A stretch of DNA of 64,000 bases, taken from positions 173,124 to 237,123 of the forward strand of contig NZ_JALIFO010000015.1 in NCBI RefSeq assembly GCF_022867805.1. The letters run 5' to 3'. Below the pieces are notes generated by a model. The model did no database searches. It was not told the origin of the DNA and saw nothing but the letters and a program-made list of their open reading frames with translations. Numbering within the stretch: position 1 is the stretch's first letter; every line of letters begins with the position of its first letter. The stretch comes from Cuneatibacter sp. NSJ-177. GTDB taxonomy: Bacteria; Bacillota; Clostridia; Lachnospirales; Lachnospiraceae. A program made the position numbers and the translations under genes. Shown here piece after piece: positions 31,898 through 42,028 of this stretch.

Positions 31898-32866
31898 ATG
31901 AGCCTGGTTTTAGAATTAAAAGAAAAAGTCCTAAATGGCGGGGAGCTTTCCCGTTCGGAAGCCCTTGCACTCTCCCAGGAACCGCTGGAAGAACTGATGC
32001 AGGCGGCGGATGAAATTCGGGTCAAGAGATGCGGCAGCGCCTTTGATCTCTGCACCATCGTCAACGGAAAATGCGGCCGCTGCTCGGAAGACTGCAAATA
32101 CTGCGCTCAGAGCTCCCACTACTCCACCGCCTGCGCCAAAGTCTATCCCCTTCTCCCCACGGAAGAATTGGTCTCCGGCGCAAAAAGCAATGATGCGCGG
32201 GGAGTGCTCCGCTATTCCATTGTCACTTCGGGAAAAAGGTTGTCCGATTCGGAAGTGGACCGGATGTGCGACAGCATCCGGGCCATCAAAAGGGAAACTT
32301 CTATCGCGGTCTGCATCTCATTCGGGCTGTTGAACGAGGCCCAGTTCCGCCGGTTAAAAGAGGCCGGGGCCACCCGCGTCCACTGCAATCTGGAATCGTC
32401 CGCCCGATATTTCCCGGAAGTCTGCACGACCCATACCTATGAAGAAAAGCTGGAAACTTTAAAGGCGGCCAAGCGAGCAGGGCTCTCCCTTTGTTCCGGC
32501 GGTATCCTCGGCCTTGGGGAAACCATGGAAGACCGGATCGATCTAGCGCTGACCGCCCGGAATCTCGGCGTTGCTTCCCTCCCGGTCAATCTTTTGAATC
32601 CGATTCCCGGTACACCTTACGAGCACAACCGGCCTCTGACCAGCGAGGAAGCCTGCCGCTGCGTGGCCGTATTCCGCTTTCTCCTGCCGGAGGCCTTCAT
32701 CCGCCTGGCCGGAGGAAGGGGGCTGTTAAAAGACAAGGGGGAAGCCTGTTTTCGAAGCGGCGCCAACGCGGCGATCACCGGGGATATGCTGACGACGGCC
32801 GGAATCTCGGTGGAAACCGATCAAGAACTCCTGGAAAGACTAGGTTATCAGCTGGGAGCTGACTGA
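31898..32866 (+). CDS. bioB: Biotin synthase
   Basis: Radical-SAM enzyme inserting sulfur into dethiobiotin to make biotin; 322 residues, usual length. The [4Fe-4S]-SAM motif CSEDCKYCAQSSHY lies near residue 62-75 (CxxxCxxC). Further landmarks are NLESSARYFPEVCTTHTYEEK, SGGILGLGETMEDRIDLA, LNPIPGTPYEH and the C-terminal ANAAITGDMLTTAG. No other biotin genes adjoin it, so the cell may import precursor or keep the rest of the pathway elsewhere. Own promoter at 31751-31779. Its 3' end overlaps the convergent MATE gene by 19 bp. Confidence 0.94.
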   Translation: MSLVLELKEKVLNGGELSRSEALALSQEPLEELMQAADEIRVKRCGSAFDLCTIVNGKCGRCSEDCKYCAQSSHYSTACAKVYPLLPTEELVSGAKSNDARGVLRYSIVTSGKRLSDSEVDRMCDSIRAIKRETSIAVCISFGLLNEAQFRRLKEAGATRVHCNLESSARYFPEVCTTHTYEEKLETLKAAKRAGLSLCSGGILGLGETMEDRIDLALTARNLGVASLPVNLLNPIPGTPYEHNRPLTSEEACRCVAVFRFLLPEAFIRLAGGRGLLKDKGEACFRSGANAAITGDMLTTAGISVETDQELLERLGYQLGAD

Positions 32867-34227
32867 GAGGAAACCGCCCTTTCTCTTTCCTTGATCCGCC
32901 GGTAAAAAGCAGCGGCCGCCATCAGGGAAACAAAATCTACGATCGGCTGCACCCACATGCATCCGTACAGAGGAAACAGTCCGTCCATCAGAAACAGAAG
33001 CGGGATGTCTAACACACCTTTTCTCAAAACAGAGGTGATCAGCGCTTCCTTTACCTTTCCCATCGCCTGGAACTGAATGATCATGGGATAGCAAAATGCC
33101 ATAAAAGGCATGGCCGTGACCATGCGCCGCAGAAATGCCGCGCTGTACTGAATCGTCAGGGGATCCTGGATGAAAAGGGAGGATAGCTGCGGGGCAAACA
33201 GTTCATAGAGAACCAGGCAAAAGAGGGAAAAACCTGCCGAGATGATGCAGCCGAACCGGAACGCCCGCCGCCTTCTCGCCTGGTTTCCGGAGGCGTAATT
33301 GTAGGCCAGCAGCGGAAGCAGACCATTGGCAACGCCGATGGAAAAATAAAGGGGGAGCTGATCCAATTTTTTGACAATCCCCAAAGCAGCCATGGCCTCG
33401 GTCGTGTACTTTGCCACAAATCTGGACTGGGCTCCTACAGCGACGACGGTCAGGGCATATTGCAGCGCAGAGGGAAAGCCGACGCTTAAGATCGGCTTGA
33501 TCTGCTCACCAATGTGCCGCAGATAATGAAAGCGCAGATTGACCACAGTTCCCCGCCGTTTTCCGAGGATCAGACAGACAAAATAGGCCACGGCAATCAG
33601 ATTGGAGACAGCCGTGGCCATTCCGGCCCCGATCGCTCCAAGCCCGAAAAATTGAGGCAGGACAAAAAAGGGATCCAAAATTACATTGACGATCCCGCCC
33701 AGACTTACGCCGATGGAAGCGTGCACGGCGCTGCCCTCGGCCCTTACCAGATTGGCCAGCAAAGTATTCATGATAACAAAAGGCCCGCCGAAGACCACCA
33801 CCCATTTTGCATATCCGAGAGCCACGGGGAAGGTCTCTTCCGTCGCCCCGCAGAGAAACAGAACCGGATGTGCGAAAATCAGAAATACCGCGGAAAAAAG
33901 GCAGGCGGCGGCAAGTCCCAGCCAGAACGAGATGGAGGCGACCTGCCGGGCCTGGTCATTTTGCTTTTTCCCCAGAGCTCTTGCGATCACGCTGGCCCCG
34001 CCGACGCCAAACAGATTGGAAATCGCAGTCAGCATCACAAAAGAGGAATAGACCACCGTGATGGCGGCGGTCTGGCGCGGATCGTTCAGCATACCGACGA
34101 AATAGGTGTCCGCCAGATTGTAGATCAGAGCGATCATCTGGCTGGCAACGGCGGGGATCACCTGTTTCAGGACGGCGCGGCGAACAGGAATTGTTTCGAA
34201 TACCAGGGTTCTGCTGTCTGTGCTCAT
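32848..34227 (-). CDS. MATE family efflux transporter
   Basis: 459-residue sodium- or proton-coupled exporter with 12 hydrophobic segments in two related halves (MatE repeats at about residues 20-180 and 245-405). The start IPAVASQMIALIYNLADTYFVGML and FGVGGASVIARALGKK in the first half are typical of the clostridial branch. Substrates of the family are cationic drugs or metabolites; none can be assigned here. Ribosome site AAAGGAAAG before the ATG. It converges on bioB. Confidence 0.92.
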   Translation of the reverse strand: MSTDSRTLVFETIPVRRAVLKQVIPAVASQMIALIYNLADTYFVGMLNDPRQTAAITVVYSSFVMLTAISNLFGVGGASVIARALGKKQNDQARQVASISFWLGLAAACLFSAVFLIFAHPVLFLCGATEETFPVALGYAKWVVVFGGPFVIMNTLLANLVRAEGSAVHASIGVSLGGIVNVILDPFFVLPQFFGLGAIGAGMATAVSNLIAVAYFVCLILGKRRGTVVNLRFHYLRHIGEQIKPILSVGFPSALQYALTVVAVGAQSRFVAKYTTEAMAALGIVKKLDQLPLYFSIGVANGLLPLLAYNYASGNQARRRRAFRFGCIISAGFSLFCLVLYELFAPQLSSLFIQDPLTIQYSAAFLRRMVTAMPFMAFCYPMIIQFQAMGKVKEALITSVLRKGVLDIPLLFLMDGLFPLYGCMWVQPIVDFVSLMAAAAFYRRIKERERAVSSQSAPS

Positions 34228-34575
34228 ATTTCTTCTTTCCTTTTTCTACTATATCTATTGTTCGCTGAAATCGGTTTGATATACAATACAGAAAAAAGCG
34301 GCCTCCGGCTTTTCCCTACACCATGCCATTGGACGGTATGCCGGAACTTTTCTATGCGCTCATCCTACAGGATATGTTTTTAAGCCGAACAATATTGCTT
34401 TGCCTTTCAATCGAAAATCATCCGTCTGCCGCATCGCTGACAAGTTGCTGCAAAAAAGAAGGGGCTGCTGCAAAAGGGTCTTTCATACAAGAGGCCGGCT
34501 TTTGTATCACAGCCAAACATTACATCTTGTTGAAAATCCCATTTTACGACAGCCTCTTCTCCGGTCTCGTTCCGA
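34228..34575. other. Intergenic region with no gene
   Basis: 348 bp between the nitroreductase and MATE genes (both minus strand). A minus-strand terminator lies at 34292-34313; the rest (34320-34570) shows no gene or repeat I can support, only scattered AT-rich sequence. Confidence 0.5.
34292..34313 (-). terminator. Terminator after the nitroreductase gene
   Basis: Minus strand AAAAGC-CGGAGGCC-GCTTTTTT hairpin with T-run. It is some 260 bp beyond the nitroreductase stop and immediately upstream of the MATE leader. Confidence 0.45.
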
Positions 34576-35121
34576 TTACCAATGGTTATCGGCGATAATC
34601 TCATCCAAGTTTTTTCGAAGCTTTTTCCGTGGTTCCCCTTTCTTTGCCGGATACCCAACGGTAATGATCAGACGGACCGGCCGTTCCTCCGGAATGCCAA
34701 AGGTCTGGTGCAGCTTTTTCTGGCTCATGGTCCCGATCATACAGGTGCCGAGCCCGATGGAGGTCGCCTCATAGCAGAGGGCCATGGCCGCCATACCGAT
34801 ATCGAGCTGGGCGAAATGCTGGGAACCATAGTGTTCCCCCACACCGGGTTTGAGATGCGCCTCTTCCTCACAGATCAAAATAAATGCGGGCACCCGGTCG
34901 CCCCAGGGACAGCCGTTCAGGCCTTCGTCCTCCAAAGCTTCCACCAATTTCGCGCGGGCCTCCGGCTGATCCACGATAAGGAACCGCCAAGGCTGGGAAT
35001 TGCAGGCGCTGGGGGATAAGCGCGCCACATCGATCAGGTGGGTCAAAGTCTCGCGGGGAACCGGCTGTTCGCTGTAGATCCGGCAGCTTTCCCGTGTTTT
35101 CTGCAATGTTTCAAAATCCAT
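34576..35121 (-). CDS. Nitroreductase family protein
   Basis: 181-residue FMN-dependent oxidoreductase of the nitroreductase fold. Landmarks: TRESCRIYSEQPVP near the N-terminus (FMN-phosphate contacts), LSPSACNSQPWRFLIV, LDIGMAAMALCYEATSIGLGTCMIG and the C-terminal LIITVGYPAKKGEPRKKL. Acts on quinones, nitroaromatics or flavin-type acceptors; physiological substrate unknown. Stands alone on the minus strand with AAGGAG before the ATG. Confidence 0.9.
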   Translation of the reverse strand: MDFETLQKTRESCRIYSEQPVPRETLTHLIDVARLSPSACNSQPWRFLIVDQPEARAKLVEALEDEGLNGCPWGDRVPAFILICEEEAHLKPGVGEHYGSQHFAQLDIGMAAMALCYEATSIGLGTCMIGTMSQKKLHQTFGIPEERPVRLIITVGYPAKKGEPRKKLRKNLDEIIADNHW

Positions 35122-35224
35122 AAAAAACTCCTTTCTCCGAAAATCGGAATGGAACCTTTCATGCCTACCGGCTTTTCAAAAAAAGCATAACACGGCCCGC
35201 ACACAAATGCAACCGATTGTGAAC

Positions 35225-36457
35225 TTACCGCTCTCCCGCCCATTCATTTGCCAAATAATAACTGATGATTTCCTGCTCTAGCTTTACGTTTTTTTCTAAC
35301 ATATATTCCACAGTCTCCCGATAAGCATCTTTCTCTCTCAGAGATCGCAGCCGTCTCCGATCGTTTTCCGTCAGCGTCCGGAGGCAGGACTGATAACGCT
35401 CGTCCTGGAGCTCTGATTTCGACATATATTTCATGGAAAACGGGATTCCTGTCAGCTGGCACAAATGCTCATGAATGAAGAATCCCCCTGCGTCCAGGTC
35501 TCCAAAATGGGAGAACGTTTTCTCCGCATTGTCCCGGTAAGCCATCTTTAGAAAATCTCTCTGGAAACGATTGGCGTAGCCTCCCAGATAAAACACTACC
35601 GCATGATCCGGCGGACAGCGCAGATAGGCGGTCCGGTTTTCCACTGTGATCCATTCCTCCGCGTTCATCCGGATGGTTTCGATTTGCGAAATTTCCTCCC
35701 CATGAAATTCGATTCCCTGCTTCAGCGCTCCCACCTCAAGCGTTCTCCCATTGATCCGGATCCGGCAATCACCTTTCAGGCACAGCCGCTGCGTCTCTTT
35801 TTGTATCTGATACTCCTTCAGGATCTCATCCGGCATTTCCTCATCCCGGCAGGTTTTCCCAAGATACGCCCGCAGCATTTTGCAGACCGGGTCCAGGGTA
35901 TTTTCCTCAAAATATTTGGAAGATCCGTAGATCAGCATCGATGCCTCCCGGATATATAACATTTCCCGGTTCTTCTCAACAAATACAAGGGCCTTCAGCA
36001 GGTCTTCCTCTTGATCGTAGCTTTTCGGCACCTGGTTTTTCTCCAGTTCCCGCTTTAGCCTGGCACATTCTTGTTCTGCAAGGGGAGACTGGCCCTGATA
36101 CTGGTCGATTAAATCCATAACATACTGCATCTTTTCCTGCTTGGATTCGTACCCCCAGTTTTCGCCGAGATATTTTTCAACTTCTCCAACCATGCTGTCG
36201 TTCAGATAAACAGCGGCGATTTCATAACCGAATCCCTTCATCTCAAAGGTGACAAATCCCCTGTCACAGCAAGACTGAACTGCTTCGTTCAACGCCTGGA
36301 TCCGCTTCAGATCCCCATCGTTGTCATCGTATTTTTTGTATAACTCAGAGGGCTTTACCTGCGTGCGCCGGACAATCCGGTTCGTGCCGCTGTCTTTTTT
36401 ACTCCTGCGGTACTTTTCCACCAGCCGTTTCAGAAGTTTTTCCTCAAATTGTTCCAT
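35225..36457 (-). CDS. jetD: Wadjet system protein JetD (putative nuclease)
   Basis: Fourth subunit of a type I Wadjet anti-plasmid system; JetD is the toprim-type nuclease that cuts closed circular DNA extruded by the JetABC condensin-like motor. 410 residues here. The N-terminal half matches DUF3322-type arms; the C-terminal half is the DUF2220/toprim region with the metal-binding HFGDLDAGG (DxD) about residue 325, preceded by VVFYLGGYANRFQRDFL. The usual toprim Glu in the preceding strand is not obvious to me. The start used is the ATG at 36457 with GAGG 9 nt upstream; an in-frame ATG at 36472 is the alternative. It overlaps the jetC end by 14 bp. Confidence 0.88.
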   Translation of the reverse strand: MEQFEEKLLKRLVEKYRRSKKDSGTNRIVRRTQVKPSELYKKYDDNDGDLKRIQALNEAVQSCCDRGFVTFEMKGFGYEIAAVYLNDSMVGEVEKYLGENWGYESKQEKMQYVMDLIDQYQGQSPLAEQECARLKRELEKNQVPKSYDQEEDLLKALVFVEKNREMLYIREASMLIYGSSKYFEENTLDPVCKMLRAYLGKTCRDEEMPDEILKEYQIQKETQRLCLKGDCRIRINGRTLEVGALKQGIEFHGEEISQIETIRMNAEEWITVENRTAYLRCPPDHAVVFYLGGYANRFQRDFLKMAYRDNAEKTFSHFGDLDAGGFFIHEHLCQLTGIPFSMKYMSKSELQDERYQSCLRTLTENDRRRLRSLREKDAYRETVEYMLEKNVKLEQEIISYYLANEWAGER

Positions 36458-39400
36458 AGCCCTTATCCTCATGGAATTGGATAATTCCCAGCTGCATGTT
36501 ATTGGGCCGAACCCGCAGGACCGGAAGAATCACCTCGCACTCACAGCCGATGGATTCGGTCTTGTCCGGCGCGCAGAATATCACTTGCAGATTCTGGTCT
36601 CTCATGAAATCCAACATCAGTTTCACGTTTCCCGGATCCATTTTAACGAAAGGTTCATCAATGAAAACCAGCCTCGTAGAATTGACCTTCTCATTATAGA
36701 TCATCAGCAGCGCAGAAGACAGGATCAACAGGTAAGGAATCTGCACCTCAGCCCCGGAATTGTACCCGGTCTGCCTCGACAGCTTCGCATGATCCAGGAT
36801 ATCGTTGGTGATCAGAATCTCGTAGGTCATATAATTGCGGTAATCGGCAAAGCGTTCAATGGCTTCATTGTTATTTCTGGCAATGATCCGGTTAATGATC
36901 TCCTTGATATCCTTTTCCAGCTGTTCCGCCGCCTCATCTGAATAAGAATTGAAGAGACCGAGCACCATCTGGCCGCTGCTCCCGCCAAACTGCTCCCTTT
37001 CATCCAGATATTTCGCATACTCGATCACTTTGGCATAATCCGACTGATCTTTGACAAAATGAACGTCAAACTGATATTTCGCTGAAAATTGCAGTTTTGC
37101 CAGCTCCCCGTTGATCAGCTTTAAATCCTCGATGGACTTGAGGCAGGACCTCAGGATTGTAAGAACAAATTCATTTTTAAAAATATCTTCATACCGGCTG
37201 GTCTGCTCCGTCAGCTTCTGCTTGATTTCCTGGAGATCATCCATCCATATTTTCGCCTTGCGGCTCTCATAAATCGCACGATGCTCCAAACCGACGGAAA
37301 GACCGGCTTCCCCCGGCCGCTTTGCATTGTATGCCGCCTGCTGTGTCAGGATCTCCCGCTCATGGAGCTGAATCTCATTCTTAATCCTGCGCCTGGTATC
37401 CGGGATAATCAACCCACCGGCCCCCGTCTCATGATTGGCCAGATATCGCTCATAAGCTTCCACAGCTCTTTGAACCGCGGCGTATTCCGTCAGCTGATAT
37501 TCCTGAAACCGTTTTTCCTCCTCCTGCAGCCTCTCTGTTTTTCCTTTCGCTGTGTTTTCCAGAACCGTAATCTGTGAAGTTGACTGGCTTTTCACATCCA
37601 GCTGTGCATTTTTCTCCCGCTGAATGGCAGTAAGCTCGTCCTCCAGCTGTGCTTTTAACTGGCTCAGCTCCATAAACTCCCGATTGTTTTTCTGGGCGTC
37701 CTTCAACCGTTTCAAAGTAGTTTCACATTCCCTGGCATGTGTGGCAGCGGACTGATATTCCTGGTACGCGTCATATTTGTAATCCTGGAATAACTCCCGG
37801 TCCATTCTCAGCCGCCCCATCTTCTTTTTGCATTCGGCGGACTGCTCCAGCAATGTTTTCTTCTCCGTCTTTAAAAACTCAATTTCCCGCTCGGCCCGAA
37901 TCCGATTCAGCTGAAAAGTTTCCTGTCCCAGATAATACGACTTGATCCGGTCAAAGCGCAGAAAGTAGCTATCCATGGCAATCGATACTCTTCCCTCCAC
38001 GGACATCGCGTTTTCATAATTCTTGACTTCCGCCATCGGCACCGCCTTGATATGCCCCAGCTGGAAATCGAAATACTTTTGTGCTACCGGATTCTTCACA
38101 GTCAAAAGTTTCGCGGCAGAGCTCTGACCGGCCGAAATCTGCTTTTTCATCAGGAGTTTCGTATTAAACAGATGAGCATACTTATTTTTCGAACGATTCA
38201 GGATATCGTCCGCAATCTCATAATACTCCGGTTCCACCAAAATCGTGTACCGGCGCCGGCCCAAAAAAGCTTCGATGGCGTCCCGCCAGGCCTCATCTTT
38301 CAGCCCAATCACGTATTCGCAGGCAAATTTCGCCTCCGATGAAATTCCCCTTTTGACAAATTCCCGGTTGATCTCTTCTTTCAAGCTCACATAGTCCGGG
38401 ATGAAACTGTAGGCATTCCGGTTTTTCCGGCAGGCATCCAGGATGGACAGCTGAACCTCGATTTTGTCCTCGATTTCCTTACGGCGCAAGTCGAGCTCCG
38501 CCAACCGCCTCACCTGTTCCTCAAAAGCCTTATCGATTCTTCCCTTTAAGCGGACAACTGCGTTTTCTTTTTCCGCCGGAGCGTATTCTTTGGAGGAAAG
38601 CCCGGCCAGGATTTCCTTGCTCTCCACGCTGACCTGCTCTTCGTTCAGGAAATAAATCATTTCACTGACCTGAGTCTGAAAGCGGTCCAGTTTATCCCGC
38701 TCCTTCTTCCACGTTTTTTTGGCTTTCTCCAGGGTCTCCAGCCGTTCCTCCTCCTGACGGATCAGCCGAATGCAATCCAACTGATCTAAACTGGTTTCCA
38801 CCTGGCGGAGTTTCTTCGCATTCTCTTTCTCCCGGTCCTGGATCACCTCCAGCAGTTCCTCGGCCTCCTGTTTTTTCCGCCTGGCCAGCTGGCGTTCCTG
38901 CTCCAGCTCCCCCAGTTCCCGTTTTAGCCCCTTCACATTCTTATATACAATCTTAATATCATCGGTTAGAAGACGGTTTTTCTGGGTCTCGTACCGCTCA
39001 AACTCCGTCAAGATTCCATCCAGTTCCTCGATTTCATCCTGAATCATATGGAACGTATCATTGAGCTTTCCGATATTCTCCTTCGCCTCAATTAACTTCG
39101 TAAAATCCACCGGTTTATTTTCCAGCACGCTCTCCCGGATGAACTGGTCAATTCTGGCATTGGGATCGTAGGACATGATTCCCCGAAGTTTTCTAAGGTA
39201 AGTGCTTGTCTGCTCCTGCGTCAGTTTCAGCCCCGTCATCTGGGTAAACTTTCCGATTCCCTGCTCCTTATTCAGGAGGATCACTCCGTATTTCTTCTGG
39301 AAAGTCCCCGCGCTGTGAGGCTTCTGCTTTCCTTTTTCTTCATACAAATGACCGACCTCGTCCAGCCGGGTTTGATCCATCACATACCGGTAAGACTGGA

Positions 39401-39761
39401 TACTATTGGACACATTCGTCTCCAAAACTGTTCCGAGGAGAAAGTATTTCTGAAGAACATCATCATAGTATTCCAAAACGATATGACTGTACACATTGGG
39501 AACTTTATCCACCGGACGCATGTAAGTTTTCGCCGTAGCGTCTAAAAGCCCCCTGGTATAGGAAGGCAGCGTCCGGCTTCCCTTATTCTCCGAAGATTTG
39601 TTGAATACCGTATCGCCGTATGCCGCATATTTGATCGCATCCAGCATTACAGACTTTCCGTTTCCGTTCTTTCCCGCGATCAGTGTAAAAAAACCAATGG
39701 GCGCCGTCACGTTGGTAAAAGCGTACCAATTGATCAGACGGACCTTTTTCAGCAGTATCAT
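36444..39761 (-). CDS. jetC: Wadjet system SMC-like ATPase JetC
   Basis: 1105-residue MukB/SMC-like motor that extrudes DNA loops in the Wadjet complex. Walker A GKNGNGKS at residues 30-37, two long coiled-coil stretches (about 230-440 and 640-860) flanking a hinge-like region (about 470-620), and Walker B LVFIDEPFVKMDPGN near residue 1030. GAEVQIPYLLILSSALL precedes it in place of the ABC signature region. Length and architecture are those of complete JetC proteins; no frameshift. It overlaps jetB by 4 bp and jetD by 14 bp, so the operon is tightly coupled. Confidence 0.93.
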   Translation of the reverse strand: MILLKKVRLINWYAFTNVTAPIGFFTLIAGKNGNGKSVMLDAIKYAAYGDTVFNKSSENKGSRTLPSYTRGLLDATAKTYMRPVDKVPNVYSHIVLEYYDDVLQKYFLLGTVLETNVSNSIQSYRYVMDQTRLDEVGHLYEEKGKQKPHSAGTFQKKYGVILLNKEQGIGKFTQMTGLKLTQEQTSTYLRKLRGIMSYDPNARIDQFIRESVLENKPVDFTKLIEAKENIGKLNDTFHMIQDEIEELDGILTEFERYETQKNRLLTDDIKIVYKNVKGLKRELGELEQERQLARRKKQEAEELLEVIQDREKENAKKLRQVETSLDQLDCIRLIRQEEERLETLEKAKKTWKKERDKLDRFQTQVSEMIYFLNEEQVSVESKEILAGLSSKEYAPAEKENAVVRLKGRIDKAFEEQVRRLAELDLRRKEIEDKIEVQLSILDACRKNRNAYSFIPDYVSLKEEINREFVKRGISSEAKFACEYVIGLKDEAWRDAIEAFLGRRRYTILVEPEYYEIADDILNRSKNKYAHLFNTKLLMKKQISAGQSSAAKLLTVKNPVAQKYFDFQLGHIKAVPMAEVKNYENAMSVEGRVSIAMDSYFLRFDRIKSYYLGQETFQLNRIRAEREIEFLKTEKKTLLEQSAECKKKMGRLRMDRELFQDYKYDAYQEYQSAATHARECETTLKRLKDAQKNNREFMELSQLKAQLEDELTAIQREKNAQLDVKSQSTSQITVLENTAKGKTERLQEEEKRFQEYQLTEYAAVQRAVEAYERYLANHETGAGGLIIPDTRRRIKNEIQLHEREILTQQAAYNAKRPGEAGLSVGLEHRAIYESRKAKIWMDDLQEIKQKLTEQTSRYEDIFKNEFVLTILRSCLKSIEDLKLINGELAKLQFSAKYQFDVHFVKDQSDYAKVIEYAKYLDEREQFGGSSGQMVLGLFNSYSDEAAEQLEKDIKEIINRIIARNNNEAIERFADYRNYMTYEILITNDILDHAKLSRQTGYNSGAEVQIPYLLILSSALLMIYNEKVNSTRLVFIDEPFVKMDPGNVKLMLDFMRDQNLQVIFCAPDKTESIGCECEVILPVLRVRPNNMQLGIIQFHEDKGYGTI

Positions 39762-40420
39762 TCTTCGTCCTCCTCGTCAAACCCGGCGGCCGCCGCCTCA
39801 TCTGCAAGCTCGGCAGATTCTTCCTTATCCTGTTCTGCTTCGGCTTTACTATATTCCGCCGCCACCGCTTTGAACTGGGGGACATCCCAGCCAAACTGCA
39901 GCGATGGATAAAGCCGGATCTTCGCCTCTTCGCTGCTGTCCTCCTCGTCATAATCGATCAAGTTATATTTTTTAAAGAGCTTAAAAGCTGCCCGCAGTTC
40001 TGTGCTGACCGGCATCAGCCCAAAGGATTTGATTTTATCGATCAAATCCCCCCTGGTCAGAAAAACTCCTTCCTCGTATCCGAGGTTTTCCAGATAGACT
40101 TCCCAAAGCACCAGCAATAGATGATACTGCGCGTTACTGAAAGTGACGATATTCGCCCGCTTCAGGCCAACGGTATCCGCATCCGCCTCGTTCATAATCA
40201 GCATCGCCAGCTCGCACTTTTCATCCACCAAAATATCATAACCAATCATCCGCAGGTAATCGGAAATATCCTGCCGGTTGGATTCCTTGGAGAGGAAGGC
40301 ATATAATTTTTCTTCTTTTTCCCTCAGTAAAAATGTGGATTCCAACAACCTGCGGACGCACCTCTTAAACAGGATAATATTTTCTTCCTTGATTGTAATC
40401 TGCAAATTAATGTTACCCAT
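39758..40420 (-). CDS. jetB: Wadjet system protein JetB (MukE-like)
   Basis: 220-residue DUF4194 protein, the MukE-like winged-helix subunit that links JetA to the JetC heads. Landmarks: IILFKRCVRRLLESTFLLREKEEKLYAFL, DYLRMIGYDILVDEKCELAML and LLLVLWEVYLENLGYEEGVFLTRGDLIDKIKSFG; the last 30 residues are very acidic (Asp/Glu/Ala). It overlaps jetA by 8 bp and jetC by 4 bp. Confidence 0.9.
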   Translation of the reverse strand: MGNINLQITIKEENIILFKRCVRRLLESTFLLREKEEKLYAFLSKESNRQDISDYLRMIGYDILVDEKCELAMLIMNEADADTVGLKRANIVTFSNAQYHLLLVLWEVYLENLGYEEGVFLTRGDLIDKIKSFGLMPVSTELRAAFKLFKKYNLIDYDEEDSSEEAKIRLYPSLQFGWDVPQFKAVAAEYSKAEAEQDKEESAELADEAAAAGFDEEDEE

Positions 40421-41831
40421 TTCTCTCCTTCCTCACAATGCGGACATTGCTGATCTCCGCCACCTCGGTCTCCACCATGCCTTCTCCGAATTCCACCTCG
40501 TAGGGGAAGCCAGCCGTTCCGGAATAAATAATGCCTGCCGCCACCATCATGGCATCATCACGTGAATGAATTCCCATCTCGTCCACCGCCAGTTTCCCCT
40601 GGGGGAAAGATCGTCCGTCGAAGTAGGCCTTCACCTGATCCATGCTGTACCGATCCGGATATTCCTTTAAAATCTCGTCCGTCAGCTTCTTCTTTTCTTC
40701 CTCCGAAAGTTCGCCGGTGTCGATCGCGGCATTCGCCGTGTTCGGATTTCTCTTTTTTCTCCGTTCAAATGACTTCCTGCTGATATAGCCAAAACTTTTC
40801 AGCCGGAAACACTCGGACAGCCGGGTCAAAAGGAGTTCCCGCTCCCCTGGATCCAGATCCCGCATCTGCATCAGCATCTGGTTCAGGTAATGCTGAAGAT
40901 TCGTATTGTTACTGAGAACCATCAGCATCCTGGTGGAATACAGATTATAGTAGGTATTGATTTTCTTATCAATGTAAGCCATCTCTTTTTCGTATTCCAA
41001 ATTGATAAAGCTGTCCAGTTCTCCAAACTGCCGGTCAATGATCTCCTTTGCCGCGAACAAATCTACGTTTTTGATCTCCCGATACTCGTCAACAATACGG
41101 TCATACATCTCGGAACGCTGGATTTTAACCAGCATCCGATCGATGCCGGAGATATAGCCTGGAATCAAACCGCTTCGCTTAATAAAAAAATAGTCGTTAA
41201 AAAAACGGTCCAACATCTCATCCTTCATCAGAAATTGGCCGAAGCTATTGGCGTCCGCCATCCTCATAACCGCATGCATAATCGTACGGATACTATCCTT
41301 TAGTACCAGCAATTCATTTTTCAGATCGCATTCATTCTCAACCAGCGGAACTAAAATATTAGAATAAGGACGGATTGCCCTGGCGCTGTCTTTTTCCAAT
41401 GAGGCTTTTAATATCTCGTAGATGGAAAAGATATGATTGGTGATGGCGCCGCTGGCATCCCGATCAAAGATTTTATGGATCGCGTCCACCAGCTTCCGGC
41501 AATACGGAGATACCGAGGCAATGTTATCCCCGTTTCTTCCGATCTCTTTCGGCGTAATCCAGCCGCACCTGCGAAAATACCGCAAAATAATCGACGCATT
41601 CTCCGGCGCCGGCCTCTGACCGCTGATCTCCTCACCAATATCCTCGGTCTCGATGGAATACATACCGTTTAGAAGATAGATGATCAGACAATTTCTGGCG
41701 TCATTCTCATAAAGGACAGGAATTTCCTTGGATTTCTCAATCAGTTGGTTGACGCACTCGAAATAAAGCTCCCGGTTTCGGCAGCAGAAGGGATTAAAAA
41801 ATTTGTCGCTGACATTTTGAAAAAGAGACAT
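40413..41831 (-). CDS. jetA: Wadjet system protein JetA (MukF-like kleisin)
   Basis: 472-residue Wadjet JetA (DUF5716) protein, the kleisin-like subunit. The start MSLFQNVSDKFFNPFCCRNRELYFECV and the helical core (IIDRQFGELDSFINLEYEKEMAYIDKKINTYYNLYSTRMLMVLSNNTN) are typical; a C-terminal segment (ELSEEEKKKLTDEILKEYPDRYSMDQVKAYFD) contacts JetC in known systems. The start used is the ATG at 41831 with AAGGAG 7 nt upstream; codons 81 bp further upstream are in frame but lie in a hairpin. First gene of jetABCD. Confidence 0.9.
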   Translation of the reverse strand: MSLFQNVSDKFFNPFCCRNRELYFECVNQLIEKSKEIPVLYENDARNCLIIYLLNGMYSIETEDIGEEISGQRPAPENASIILRYFRRCGWITPKEIGRNGDNIASVSPYCRKLVDAIHKIFDRDASGAITNHIFSIYEILKASLEKDSARAIRPYSNILVPLVENECDLKNELLVLKDSIRTIMHAVMRMADANSFGQFLMKDEMLDRFFNDYFFIKRSGLIPGYISGIDRMLVKIQRSEMYDRIVDEYREIKNVDLFAAKEIIDRQFGELDSFINLEYEKEMAYIDKKINTYYNLYSTRMLMVLSNNTNLQHYLNQMLMQMRDLDPGERELLLTRLSECFRLKSFGYISRKSFERRKKRNPNTANAAIDTGELSEEEKKKLTDEILKEYPDRYSMDQVKAYFDGRSFPQGKLAVDEMGIHSRDDAMMVAAGIIYSGTAGFPYEVEFGEGMVETEVAEISNVRIVRKERNG

Positions 41832-41892
41832 TCTCGGCTCCTTCTTGAGAGAAATCAGAGAATCGGTTCCAGATTGACCGGTCTCAGTATGG

Positions 41893-41925
41893 AATGGCGG
41901 GAACGCTTCCAAAAGCCCGCCATTC
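41893..41925. repeat. Hairpin in the jetA leader
   Basis: Perfect AATGGCGGG / CCCGCCATT arms, 60-90 bp upstream of the jetA start. On the plus strand it is followed by CTTTTCTCTTTTT; on the jet strand no T-run follows, so it may be a leader structure rather than a terminator of cas6. A TTGTCA box lies at about 41976-41981 without a good -10 partner. Confidence 0.5.
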
Positions 41926-42028
41926 TTTTCTCTTTTTCATCTTAACACAGCAATCTTTCTTTTTCTACTAAAATTGACAATTCGAGGCCGCTGTTTTCCA
42001 CACACTCGCTGCCCTATTCTGAAAAGGA